Source: Serripes groenlandicus
Lineage: Eukaryota; Mollusca; Bivalvia; Cardiida; Cardiidae
Assembly (NCBI GenBank): GCA_031761405.1
Contig: JASEVX010000003.1
Location: 148,524,555-148,588,554 of the forward strand
Direction of reading: 5' to 3'
Length of the DNA stretch: 64,000 bases
The translations under genes were made by a program, and so were the position numbers. Shown one piece after another: positions 11,467 to 21,396 of the stretch. The notes below the pieces were generated by a model that saw only the letters and a list, made by a program, of their open reading frames with translations, had not been told where the DNA came from and did not search any database. The stretch's first letter is position 1, and every line of letters starts with the position of its first letter.

Positions 11467-13002
11467 ACAAGCAAATTCAGAGAATCATGGTCCCCCGCCA
11501 GGGTCAAGGTCACAACAATTGGTATTGATGGAAAGGGGTTGTCACAATGAATACACATGTGAAATATGAAAGCAGTACCTATTACGGTTCAGAAGTAAGG
11601 GCCATAACTCCGTGAAAAATCATCCAACCGGAACGCAAACACGATATGCGCATCTACACTTGGTGGTGATCCTTCCTATGAAGTTTCATAAAATTCCAAA
11701 AAGCGGTTGCAGAGAAATAGCCCGGAAATGAATTTAGTCATACATAGCCTGATGGTGGAGTAAAGGGCCATAACTCCGTGAAAAATAATCCAACCGGAAC
11801 GCAAACACGATATGCGCATCTACACTTGGTGGTGATCCTTCCTATAAAGTTTCATCAAATTCCAAAAAGCGGTTGCAGAGAGATAGCCCGGAAATGAATT
11901 AAGTCATACATAGCCGGATGGTGGGGTAAAACTCCGTGAAAAATCATCCAACCGGAACGCAAACACGATATGCGCATCTACACTTGGTGGTGATCCTTCC
12001 TATAAAGTTTCATAAAATTCCAAAAAGCGGTTGCAGAGAAATAGCCCGGAAATGAATTTAGTCATACATAGCCTGATGGTGGAGTAAAGGGCCATAACTC
12101 CGTGAAAAATAATCCAACCGGAACGCAAACACGATATGCGCATCTACACTTGGTGGTGATCCTTCCTATGAAGTTTCATAAAATTCCAAAAAGCGGTTGC
12201 AGAGAAATAGCCCGGAAATGAATTTAGTCATACATAGCCTGATGGTGGGGTAAAGGGCCATAACTCCGTGCAAAATAATCCAACCGGAACGCAAACACGA
12301 TATGCGCATCTACACTTGGTGGTGATCCTTCCTATGAAGTTTCATAAAATTCCAAAAAGCGGTTGCAGAGAAATAGCCCGGAAATGAATTTAGTCATACA
12401 TAGCCTGATGGTGGAGTAAAGGGCCATAACTCCGTGAAAAATAATCCAACCGGAACGTAAACACGATATGCGCATCTACACTTGGTGGTGATCCTTCCTA
12501 TGAAGTTTCATAAAATTCCAAAAAGCGGTTGCAGAGAAATAGCCCGGAAATGAATTTAGTCATACATAGCCTGATGGTGGGGTAAAGGGCCATAACTCCG
12601 TGCAAAATAATCCAACCGGAACGCAAACACGATATGCGCATCTACACTTGGTGGTGATCCTTCCTATGAAGTTTCATAAAATTCCAAAAAGCGGTTGCAG
12701 AGAAATAGCCCGGAAATGAATTTAGTCATACATAGGGGTAAAGGGCCATAACTCGTCAGGGTCAAGGTCACAAGGTCAAAAAAATTGGTATTGATGGAAA
12801 GGGGTTGTCACAAGGAATACACATGTGAAATATGAAAGCAGTACCTATTACGGTTCAGAAGTTATGACCAAGGTTAAAGTTTTTGTGACAGCGTGACTGA
12901 CGGACTGAGGGACTGACGGACAGACTGACGGACTGACGGACGGACTGACTGACGAATGAGAAATAATAGTCCCCAGCTTTCGCTAAAAGCGGGGGACAAA
13001 AA
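11467..13002 (+). mobile_element. armed tandem-repeat element, family F5 (GTCCCCCGC arms), composite core
   Basis: It opens ACAAGCAAATTCAGAGAATC with arm GTCCCCCGC at about 11490. It closes with a GACTGACGGACGGACTGAC linker (12893-12956), the hairpin GCTTT CGCT AAAAGC, inverse arm GCGGGGGAC and AAAAA. The core is unusual. One unit resembling the 62.2-63.3 kb array (GGTATTGATGGAAAGGGG, AATACACATGTGAAATATGA, TTACGGTTCAGAAGT) appears at about 11505-11596 and again at about 12759-12863, and an unrelated 166-bp array sits between them. Confidence 0.75.
11601..12757 (+). repeat. tandem array, 166-bp unit, seven copies
   Basis: Each unit carries GCCATAACTCCGTGAAAAAT, CCAACCGGAACGCAAACACG, ATATGCGCATCTACACTTGG, TCCTTCCTATGAAGTTTCAT and GAAATAGCCCGGAAATGAAT. 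Copies start near 11601, 11768, 11930, 12091, 12258, 12423 and 12589. They are almost identical (a few substitutions), so the array is young or homogenised. Confidence 0.92.
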
Positions 13003-13536
13003 TCCCTCATACAGACACATTTTGAAGCCTTTTGAATCAGATGATTTTAAAACATTGTGACAAACGGAGAAATTGCATGTGTTCAACTCTATTGAATTAC
13101 TATACTATCTTTTACAGAGATTTTTCATATGTTTTCCAAGATGTTTTCAAAGTTGTACGCTGCAGATTTGTTGAATGGTGGAAAGGAGGTTAAAAGCTTC
13201 AGTTCACCAACAAGTAGCATGATAATTAATGCCATTAAATCGGAACTTCAACTGAAGGTTGAGATTACTGAACAGTCTAACAGGAGGATTAAAGTCTCAA
13301 GCATAGCTTAAATTAAAATCTCAAGCATAGCTTGAATCAAGATCTCAAGCATAGCTTAAAACTGAGGAAACATGTTTTTTTGGCTACTTCAACACTTTCC
13401 CTAAAACAGACACATTTTGAATACATTGTGACAAAAGGAGAAATTGCTCGTGCTCATCTGATATAAACTTCTTCTTTTGACACACTTTTTTCAAAGTCAT
13501 CTGATGCAGTTTTATTGTATGACGGAAAGGGTTAAG
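13003..13536. mobile_element. two decayed MITE-A copies
   Basis: CCCTCATACAGACACATTTT (about 13004) to GGTGGAAAGGAGGTTAAA (about 13195), and ACTTTCCCTAAAACAGACAC (13391) to GTATGACGGAAAGGGTTAAG (13536). Both are shortened and retain part of the inner hairpin. Both lie next to the F5 element. Confidence 0.55.
13300..13366 (+). repeat. 24-bp tandem repeat, three copies
   Basis: The word TCTCAAGCATAGCTT repeats three times at about 24-bp spacing, joined by AAATTAAAA, GAATCAAGA and similar. It partly overlaps the end of a chance open frame (13129-13311). Confidence 0.75.
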
Positions 13537-13552
13537 TAGTTTAGTGTTGACC

Positions 13553-13615
13553 TTAACCCTTTCCCTCATATAGACGCTTTCTGCTGCAGAATTGTCGTAT
13601 GAGGGAAAGGGTTAA
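13553..13615 (-). mobile_element. minimal 63-bp MITE-A derivative
   Basis: Complete TTAACCCTTTCCCTCATA and TATGAGGGAAAGGGTTAA ends flank only 27 bp. The left head (TAGACGCTTTCTG) is fused to the right head (CTGCAGAATTGTCG) at a shared CTGC. The whole inner region is gone, yet both TTAA ends are perfect. Confidence 0.88.
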
Positions 13616-13626
13616 CCAAATCTATA

Positions 13627-13862
13627 TGATTGAATGGGGTGTAATGCCGATTTCAATAGTGCTTTAGTCATATCACAGCTGCCAGATCTTTCCAAGCAAC
13701 TGGCTGCTTTTCCACAAAGACTGTTAGCCCATTTGTGGAGGACGAATGTCGCTCATTGCATTTACTTTTGTCAAACATCAGAAAGCATTTTGGCTTAGCT
13801 GGGGTTGAACTCGCAACACGTGGAGTCACAGCCAGCGTCGCTACCGAGGCTCAGCTAGACTT
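13627..13862 (-). mobile_element. tRNA-derived SINE
   Basis: On the minus strand a tRNA-like head runs from about 13862: GTCTAGCTGAGCCTCGGTAG (A-box region) and GCGAGTTCAACCCC (B-box region). It is followed by a body with TGTTTGACAAAAGTAA and a tail ending near the TGATATGACTAAAGC block also present in the SINEs at 44332 and 45050. The tail GTTTAACGCC motif is mutated. Transcribed by RNA polymerase III if ever active (family knowledge). Confidence 0.65.
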
Positions 13863-14308
13863 CTATCTGAATAGCCGTACTGCAAAATCAAGCTGTAAGA
13901 AGTTTCAATTTGGGTTCAGTAAGCGTATGTAGAGGGTAAAGAATTTGGCAAAACTTCATCTAACCCTTAACTAGTTGCACATGCATCCAGGGCTATTATA
14001 GGTACTGCAAACATATTCTCAGTCTCATCTAGGATTCATTTATGAACAAAGTGAGGTATTTTTGCTTTTGATTAACCCCCCTTCAATACAAATTTAGGGG
14101 GGAATATTCAAAACAGTGTGAGAATTAGCATGATCCCCCTCCTAGATTGGACACCGATTCTTATTATCCCTTTCCAATAGAAAGATGATTTTAAAATATT
14201 CAAAAGCATTATTTTCTTTTAAAGGAACGTACCAATGAAAATATAAATTTGAGTAAGAGTAAAAAGGACTAACAGAGAAGGAGAAACTAGAAATATCACT
14301 GAAGATGA
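13863..14308. other. intergenic, nothing recognised
   Basis: AT-rich. A small palindrome (CCCCCCTT..AGGGGGG) lies at about 14076-14103 and may be an old F7 end. No gene seen. Confidence 0.45.
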
Positions 14309-15690
14309 TAAATACCCCCAAAACAGCACCTTGACTCAAAATATGGTTTACGACCGACCAACAAAAGGGCCATAACTCTGTAAACAAGAAAAAGTAACAA
14401 AGGGCAATAACTCTGTATTTAGATTAAATAGAGTTATGGTTTCTGTACACTGCACTTTCTCTCAATGTGTTGTATCATCCTATGAAGTTTTATTAAATTC
14501 CAACAATTAGTTTTAAAGTTATGCTCCGGACAAGACTCTACGAATATGAAAAAGTAACAAACGGCAATTACTCTGTCATTATGTAAAGTAGAGTTATGTT
14601 TCTTGTACACTGCACTTCCTCTGATTATGCTCTACCATTATATGTAGTTTTATTAGATTCCCTCTATTAGTTATTAAGTAATTCTACGGACAAGAAAAAG
14701 TAACAAAGGGCAATAACTCTGTATTTAGATAAAATAGAGTTATGGTTCCTGTACACCGCACTTCCTCTCAATGTGTTGTATCATCCTATGAAGTTAAATT
14801 AAATTCCAACAATTTGTTTTAAAGTTATGCTCTGGACAAGACTCTACGAATAAGAAAAAGTAACAAAGGGCAATAACTCTGTAATTATGTAAATTAGAGT
14901 TATGGTTCTTGTATACTGCACTTCCTCTGATTATGCTCCACCATTGTATGCAGTTTTATTAGATTCCATCTGTTAGTTATTAAGTAATTCTCCGGACAAG
15001 AAAAAGTAACAAAAGGCAATAACTCGGTATTTAGATTAAATAGAGTTATGGTTCCTGTACACTGCACTTCCTCTCAATGTGTGGTATCATCCTATGAAGT
15101 TTTAATAAATTCCAAGAATCAGTTTTAAAGTTATGCTCTGGACAAGACTCTACGAATAAGAAAAAGTAACAAAGGGCAATAACTCTGTAATTATGTAAAT
15201 TAGAGTTATGGTTCTTGTACACTGCACTTCCTCTGATTATGCTCTACCATTGTATGCAGTTTTATTAGATTCCATCTGTTAGTTATTAAGTAATTCTCCG
15301 GACAAGAAAAAGTAACAAAGGGCAATAACTCTTTATTTAGATTAAATAGAGTTATGGTTCCTATACACTGCACTTCCTCTCAATGTGTTGTATCATCCTA
15401 TGAAGTTTTATTAAATTCCAACAATTAGTTTTAAAGTTATGCTCCGGACAAGACTCTACGAATAAGAAAAAGTAACAAAGGGCAATAACTTTGTATTTAG
15501 ATAAAATAGAGTTATGGTTCCTGTACACCGCACTTCCTCTCAATGTGTTGTATCATCCTATGAAGTTTCGTTCAAATCCTATGTTGCATTGTTAAGATAT
15601 GGTCCGGACAAAATATGGCTTCCGACCGACCGACCGACACAGTGACTCCTATATACCCCCCCAAAACTTTGTTTTTTGGGGGTATAATTA
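14309..15690 (+). mobile_element. armed tandem-repeat element, family F7 (ATACCCCC arms)
   Basis: The left arm ATACCCCCAAAA is at about 14312. The right end has a CCGACCGACCGACCGACAC linker, the stem CCCCCCCAAAAC TTT GTTTTTTGGGGG, inverse arm GGGGGTAT and AATTA. The usual ACAAGAG head is not obvious on the left. The interior is a dimeric tandem array. Confidence 0.7.
14387..15600 (+). repeat. higher-order tandem array of two alternating about 150-bp units
   Basis: Unit A has CTCAATGTGTTGTATCATCC, unit B has CTCTGATTATGCTCTACCAT; both share AAAAAGTAACAAAGGGCAAT and the TAGAGTTATGGTT block. The order is A (14387), B (14548), A (14695), B (14856), A (14999), B (15164), A (15308), A (15466). This is a real higher-order structure and indicates expansion by AB dimers. 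Confidence 0.88.
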
Positions 15691-16090
15691 CAAATGATAA
15701 ACGCTTCTCCTTTGCCAAAATGTTTATAGAAGTTGTCTGAAGAGTCGTCAAAGGTTCATCAGATACCCCAATACATGTACCTGTGATCTGAAATAATGAT
15801 CTATCACTACAATGTCTGTAGATTCCATTACTAGACACTTGAGTCGACATGTATAAGTCATCCCTTTCCCACAAGAACAGTTTAACTCATCTGAGGCAGA
15901 TAACTTGCGAACACATCGTGATAAAAGGAGAAGCAGCTCAATCAAACCATGCAGGGATAACTCCAACAATATGCATACTAGAATTATATTTCTTGTGCAC
16001 TGCACATCTATCTGAACATCACAAGCTATCTATATACCATGATTGAAGGTGATACATGTATTGGAAACTAATTGAGAAAATGGCCGAATA
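15691..16090. other. intergenic with MITE-A and old tandem-unit relics
   Basis: CATCCCTTTCCCACAAGAAC at about 15862 begins a MITE-A left half that ends near 15942. From about 15943, GGGATAACTCCAACAATATG, CTTGTGCACTGCACATCTAT and TACCATGATTGAAGG look like one decayed tandem-core unit. That unit resumes after the nested F1 element, at 16623. Confidence 0.45.
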
Positions 16091-16622
16091 AACAAGAGGG
16101 CCATGATGGCCCTGGAATCGCTCACCTGATTTTTTTTTCTTCACTTTAGCTATATAAGCCCCACCCCCTGGCAGCCAGTTTCCGACCAATCAACTTGACA
16201 CATTCGGAGAGAAGATTTTTTAAGTTTTCACTTACTGATAGCCATATAAGGCAAAATAGCCCCGCCCCCCCCTGGCGGCCATGTTTTTCGACCAATCAAC
16301 ATGGCTTGAAGGAATCAGATAGAGGGTCATCTAAGGAACATTTCTACAAAATTATTTGAAAATCTGCCAACCAGTTTGGGAGAAGAAGAATTTTGAAGTT
16401 TTCATTTTGCTGCCATGGAAACCAGAATTCTGCATGGATCCCAACATTTTGAAGGAAATCTGGTGAGGTCATTGAGAGGATGCTTTCTGTGAAGTTTCAT
16501 CCCAATTGACCCAATGGTTACTGAGGAGAAGAAGTTGACGAACGATGGACGACGGACGACGCACGCCGGACAAAAGGCGATCACAATAACTCACCTTGAG
16601 CAAAGCTCAGGTGAGCTAAAAA
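16091..16622 (+). mobile_element. armed element, family F1, short complete copy
   Basis: Head AACAAGAGGGCCATGATGGC, arm GCTCACCTGA, core unit words (AACATGGCTTGAAGGAATCA, GAGGGTCATCTAAGGAAC), GACGGACGACGCACGCC linker, hairpin TTGAGC AAA GCTCAG, inverse arm TCAGGTGAGC and TAAAAA. All parts of the armed plan are present, which makes this the best type example. Confidence 0.82.
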
Positions 16623-16981
16623 GCATGCTAGAGTTATGGTACTTTTGCACAACACATCTGCAGGTCACAAGCTACCTACAAAGCAAGTTTGAAATTGATA
16701 TTTATTTGTATTGTTCCATTCGTCTGATCACAAAGGTATCATTGCAACTTTGAATTTAATCCGCCAAACAAAATTATGACCAATTATTGCAAAGCATGAT
16801 GGACGGACAGATGGACAGACAGATGACAAAGAAGTGATCCCTAGTGTCTTACAGACAGGCATTACAAAAAGTTACAAAATGATAAAGCTTTCTTTTCTCA
16901 GTCATGGTTAAATTCTGTTGTTTAAACAAGAGCACCGCGTACGCCACAGACGCTCGACGATAGGGAGAAAACAGAAAGAAA
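16623..16981 (+). mobile_element. older armed-element remnant and a truncated element head
   Basis: TAGAGTTATGGTACTTTTGC through a GGACGGACAGATGGACAGAC linker and CATTACAAAAAGT looks like the right part of an older armed element that the F1 copy invaded. At 16931 a new head, ACAAGAGCACCGCGTACGCC with CGCTCGACGAT, starts and is cut off by the DIRS element at 16982. Confidence 0.5.
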
Positions 16982-17178
16982 AAAAATGAAGTTTTTTAAA
17001 GTAAAACATATTTTTATTAGAAAATACTTACCAGTCATTTAATACCTGATATATCATCTCTATACACCTAAATTATCCAAAAAAAACGCCCACGCTAGCA
17101 TATCCCTCACGTATCCGTGACATACACGGCCGCCCGGAAGTACAGGCGCGCACGTGAGCGGGTAGTCACTTTTCATTC
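16982..17178. repeat. DIRS terminal repeat (3' side of the element)
   Basis: The outer unique part is 16982-17027. The part from 17028 (TTACCAGTCATTTAATACCT) to TAGTCACTTTTCATT near 17178 is the inverse complement of 23371-23521. It includes a GC-rich block (ACACGGCCGCCCGGAAGTAC). Confidence 0.92.
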
Positions 17179-17223
17179 ACCGTTAAGTATTGGTGACGAC
17201 GCGGGGTTGGGAGGTGGGACTCT

Positions 17224-17321
17224 ATAAATGACTGGTAAGTATTTTCTAATAAAAATATGTTTTACTTTAAAAAACTTCATTTTTATATCAAAAATACATT
17301 ACCAGTCATTTAATACCTGAT
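17224..17321. repeat. DIRS internal complementary region
   Basis: 17224-17284 (TAAATGACTGGTAAGTATTT to ACTTCATTTTT) is the inverse complement of 16982-17041. 17285-17321 (ATATCAAAAATACATTACC to ATACCTGAT) is the inverse complement of 23498-23534. The junction at 17284/17285 marks where the two element ends meet in the presumed circular intermediate. Confidence 0.9.
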
Positions 17322-17604
17322 GACTTCGTAGCATAGGACGGGAGGTTCGACCAATACTTACTGTCGTTCCAGGTACGTTGTAGTATATTATTCCATATTT
17401 TTTTAAGAACAAACATACTTGATTCCAACGGATGTATAAAGGGAAAGAGGGGATTGAATACAGGTTCAATCGGTATTCACTTTATTTATGTGTTGGATTA
17501 TGTGAACTCGCTGTGAAGCCACAAGGGGACCCAGGCAGGACCGACTGCAACTGGTTCTTAGACAGGAACCCTTGTTGACACAGTAGAGTAAGGAGCCATC
17601 AGAT

Positions 17605-17856
17605 TCATTGAATCTGATCTGCCCGGTTTCTACAGAGACGATCTGTAGTTAAAGCTAATAAAAAGACGGTTTTATAAGTAAAAAACTTTAAAGACGTCGA
17701 TTCAAGAGTTTGTATGGAGCTCTTGTAAGCGACCAAAGGACGCAAGACAAATCCTACAATTGGGTTTTTTCTAATTCTAACCATCAGTCTGTGAAACTTA
17801 ATGTAATTCGTTTCTACTGAAAGCAAAGAACTCACTTCCCTGTTAGTGTTCGCCAA
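17605..17856 (-). pseudogene. tyrosine recombinase fragment of the DIRS element
   Basis: An 83-residue frame ends with a stretch reading LKFFTYKTVFLLALTTDRL, preceded by VGFVLRPLVAYKSS. This resembles the start of the catalytic domain in DIRS/Ngaro-type tyrosine recombinases (KTVFLLALAT-like helix before the first catalytic arginine). The catalytic R-H-R-Y set is not visible downstream, and only about 240 bp separates this from the RT frame. RNase H, any methyltransferase and most of the recombinase are therefore missing. The assignment rests on my reading of that helix, so confidence is moderate. Confidence 0.5.
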
Positions 17857-18098
17857 GCAATACGAATTTATAATTCTCAGTAAAACTTAAGAAGCGGTAG
17901 CCGTCGACAAACGTTCAGAGAGATTGACCTACCTTATTAACATCAATCGGTAAGAACTGTCTATATCTAAGGAAGATGTAACGGTTATGTCGATAGGCAG
18001 GCCAGAAGGACGTATAACCACGGTCTCTGGGCCAGAGGTCATCATCTTCCCTTTCAGAAGTGAAACCGGAAGTTGACGAACTGGTTCTAGCCTCATTA

Positions 18099-18906
18099 TC
18101 AACTCGAGGAGTAATTATTATTATTCCTTTGCGAATTCTGAACGTCCACTGCCGAATGAGTGGAATATAGTTGTCTATTCTGTATTAGTGAATCGACTCT
18201 GTCCGAAGGTACTCGAATTACCGCTAAGTCGGTGAGAAACGTCATACCCACGAACGTGAACCTCTTTGACGGAATTAATTCCGACTTCTGCGTGTTGGGT
18301 ATTAAACCCAACCGCAGAATGGTCCGCCAGGCTAGGGATAGATCGTGAATTAGAAGTACACGATCCGTCCTGTGGGGAAGCCAATCGTCGAAGTATTGAA
18401 GAAGTTGGGTCCTTTCATACGAAGAAAGGCTCCCATGCCCTGATATCTTCGTAAGCACTCGAGGGGCGGACTTGAGGCCGAAGGGAAGAGCCCTGAAATT
18501 GGAGCACTTCTCCCTCTATCACAAACCGAAGGTATTTCTTCGAGGAGGAAGCGATCTGGATGTGATAAAAGGCGTCTGTTAGGTCTAGAGAGACCGCCCA
18601 GTCGCCTTTCCGAATTGCAACTCGGATGGAGCGGGTCGACTCCATTTGAATTTATCGACCGGAATCAATAGATTTAGCGCAGATAAATCTATAACCGGTC
18701 TCCACTTGCCGTCTTTCTTCGGAACAAGGAAAAGACGGCTGTAGAAACCCCGAAAATTGGGGTTGAGAACGCTCTCTATGGCATTCTTTTTCAGAAGCGA
18801 TGAAATCACCTCTGACATGGCCGGATGACGTGACGAAATGTCGATCGGCACCCCTATCAGAGGAGGGGGGGGAAATGAAGGGAATCAGATACCCTTCCTG
18901 TATCAC
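18099..18906 (-). pseudogene. DIRS-type reverse transcriptase, broken by frameshifts
   Basis: Minus-strand frames follow each other in RT order. IQEGYLIPF lies at about 18905-18879. GFYSRLFLVPKKDGKWRP with VIDLSALN is in the frame at 18585-18851. GDWAVSLDLTDAFYHIQI, holding the first catalytic aspartate, is in the frame at 18415-18645. QYFDDWL, the YxDD-type active site, lies near 18395-18375. The frame changes near 18865 (a G homopolymer), near 18650 and near 18490 (one extra base just before an ALPFG-type motif). After QYFDDWL the frame keeps KSELIPSKRFTFVGM, typical of DIRS RTs, then ends at 18099. RNase H is not seen. Four separate frames are needed to cover the domain. Confidence 0.85.
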
Positions 18907-18909
18907 AGA

Positions 18910-21396
18910 CTAAATCCAACGATCCTCTGTGACACTTTCCCACTCCTCCGTGATAAATGACAGGCGGCCCCCGACTGCAATCTCCGACCTTGGGATTGTC
19001 ATAGAGAGGAGCGAATCCCTAGGGCTGCGGTTTCGGATTCGTGTTAACTCTAGCAGGCTGCCGATGTTAGTACCCTGATAGGGGCGCTTCGGTTTAGCCG
19101 ATTTCTGACCCGTGGAAGGGGTTTGTTTAGGCTGAAACGCCTTCACATACCGTTTTGGCTTCTTTGCTGGGTTGGGTTTCTTAGAACTACCCACATTCGC
19201 AGAATACGATGAACGTTTCTGGCCCTGCGCAAAAGCCTTAGCTGCGTTCGCCGAAAGGCGTCGACTGTTCTGAAGCATCAGAAGCTGTCACCGCAGCAAT
19301 CCTTCCACCAAAGAGTTGTTTCGACTCCAATGGTGCGGCTTTCAGGCTGTCCTTGCTAGCACGTAGCAATGAGTTAGGAGCAACTAGAACTGCGTCCCTC
19401 CTCATGGACAGTATCTCTGTGATGGTCTGAAGATTCAGTGCCATGAGATGCCTGTTGCCTGTGTCGAAAGCTTCGAGAATTCTGTTAGCCCCTAGGCTAG
19501 AGATATTCTCCTCTTTCAACAACAAAGACAGAGCGACTGCGAAATTGTTGTCATGAGATGACACCAATACACCCAGTCTTGCTCTGGCCTCCCACTTCTC
19601 TAGTGTCCTGGACCTGGACAGAAGCGGGTGCAGTTAACCCCAGTGTAGCTGCATCCCCGTCTAAAGCTGGCACTTTGACCGGGAAGAACTCCTTAGACGT
19701 AGAATACGCCTTAGAGTTGACCCATTTCCTAGAAATGGGTCCTGGGACCGACCAGCCTGGAGGTATAGCCTCTAGAGACCTGGTCGACTGCAATTGGTCT
19801 AACAACCTGCCCAAATTGTTAGTTTGAGGAAGCAAGTGCACTGGCGAAAAGCTTGTACATTAAGTTCCTCTAGGCTCGAAAGGTTTTGCGACGTGGGGAG
19901 CGTCAACCTTAGGGCATGAAGTATTCGGCACCACCCGAAATACTTCGTCAATAGCCTGCTGAAGAGACCAACGCTCTACAGCTGGCTCCTCATCGGAAGT
20001 TGACCTATTTCCCTTATTATCGTCAGACGAAGATGTAGGGTTGTAGGTACTCCTCTGAGGTTGTCTACTCGGTATTCCAACCGGTAGATCTATGTCCGAC
20101 TCAGACAGGGATAAATCAGGAAATCCATGTTCTGCCGAAGATTTTGCGAAGCAGGCCCCCTCTCCGCAGCAGAGGACGGCCATGCAAAAACTTCTGCCGG
20201 GGCCGAACTGACCGTATTGGACGGTTTCGACCTCTCTTTCACAGAATGACGCAATGTATTCTGATCCCGAGGTTGCCTATAACCGGACTGCCTATCAAAT
20301 AGCTGTCCCCCCGAGAGCAGTGAATCCCCATGAGATGGGTAATGCTGATCCCGGTAGGCCGTTGAACCCTGTCTAACACTTAACGGTTCCATAGTATGGA
20401 CCGGTGGTTGGTATTGAGGAGCAGCGTATTCTCTAGCGACACTGTCCCCCCAGGGGAGGAAAAAGATTTTCCGTAACCCCCATACCCGATGGAAGACAGA
20501 GGAATAATAGAACCCGGTGCGATACCTGGGTTATAATTATTCTGATTCTGTAGTGGAGCAGAGATCGACTGATAATTTGAATCAATACGGTCTATCACTA
20601 CAGAACCCGTGCCTGGACGCGCCATGTTTACATAGCCGGCCGGCAGTGTAGACGAGGCATTGAAAAATGCCTGACTACTCGGTCCCCTGTGTTTACATAA
20701 GACACTGGTGTTTGTGTCGTATTCACAGGCGTGACCGATTGGCTCGTAGCACCATAATGAAATGGGCTACTGACCTGATGCGGCATGGCTACATGCGCGC
20801 GAGTTTGGCCAGTCGTCGAATCATTTAAGAAAGTCTGACTGCCAGGATGAATCGTTGCTAAATGATCAACCTTTTGCCTGGCTGGGTCCTTGCAATAAGA
20901 CCTTTGCCCTGTCGCCTCACGGCTAAGTGAGCGACTACCTGGTCTAGTCATGGCAACGTGACTGACTGGCCCGGTCGTGTCCAAAAAGGACTGACTGGTG
21001 ACAGGTCGAGTCATTGACAAATGACTCCTCTCCGGTTGCCCGGTGACCTGACGTGCCTCGGCATTTGGGTTTTGTTGTGCAGCCCAAACAAAATCCGGTT
21101 GACTATGCATAGGCAGGAGTGAAGCTGCACTATACCAAGTCTCCAGAGAACTACGTCCGCCGACGTAGGTAACCGGTACTCTGCAGCTGTCCGAAGACCG
21201 CTGTAGCTCGGAGTATGGTGTCGGATTGGTACAATTCCTGCGGTTTCCCGGAAAGCTACCAAAGGCATCTCCTTCTTTCGAAGGCCCAGCCACGACACCA
21301 GGCGACAGATGGTGAGGTTCAGCGGTTGAACGTTCCAGCTGAACATTTTCCCCGCTGTTTCCGTACGGTGTCTGACGTTTCCCGACGGAGTAACTC
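18910..21396 (-). pseudogene. DIRS gag, distal part including second copy of the internal duplication
   Basis: Staggered minus-strand frames (20628-21518, 20380-20625, 20090-20392, 19860-20183, 19551-19841, 19238-19567, 18910-19278) together look like one long gag-like protein broken by indels. The last frame has a lysine/proline-rich tract (KKPNPAKKPKRYVKAFQPK) and ends GGRLSFITEEWESVTEDRWI at an in-frame TAG (18910-18912). The next codons continue into the RT motif in the same frame, so the stop interrupts the conserved start of RT rather than separating two natural ORFs, unless it is read through. Confidence 0.7.

Noticed and set aside
11601..12757. CRISPR-like array
   Set aside because: The whole 166-bp unit is repeated; there are no variable spacers, and the setting is eukaryotic.
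15572..16046. Overlapping 65-100 codon ORFs around the F7 right end
   Set aside because: They span element ends and relics on both strands with no shared domain.
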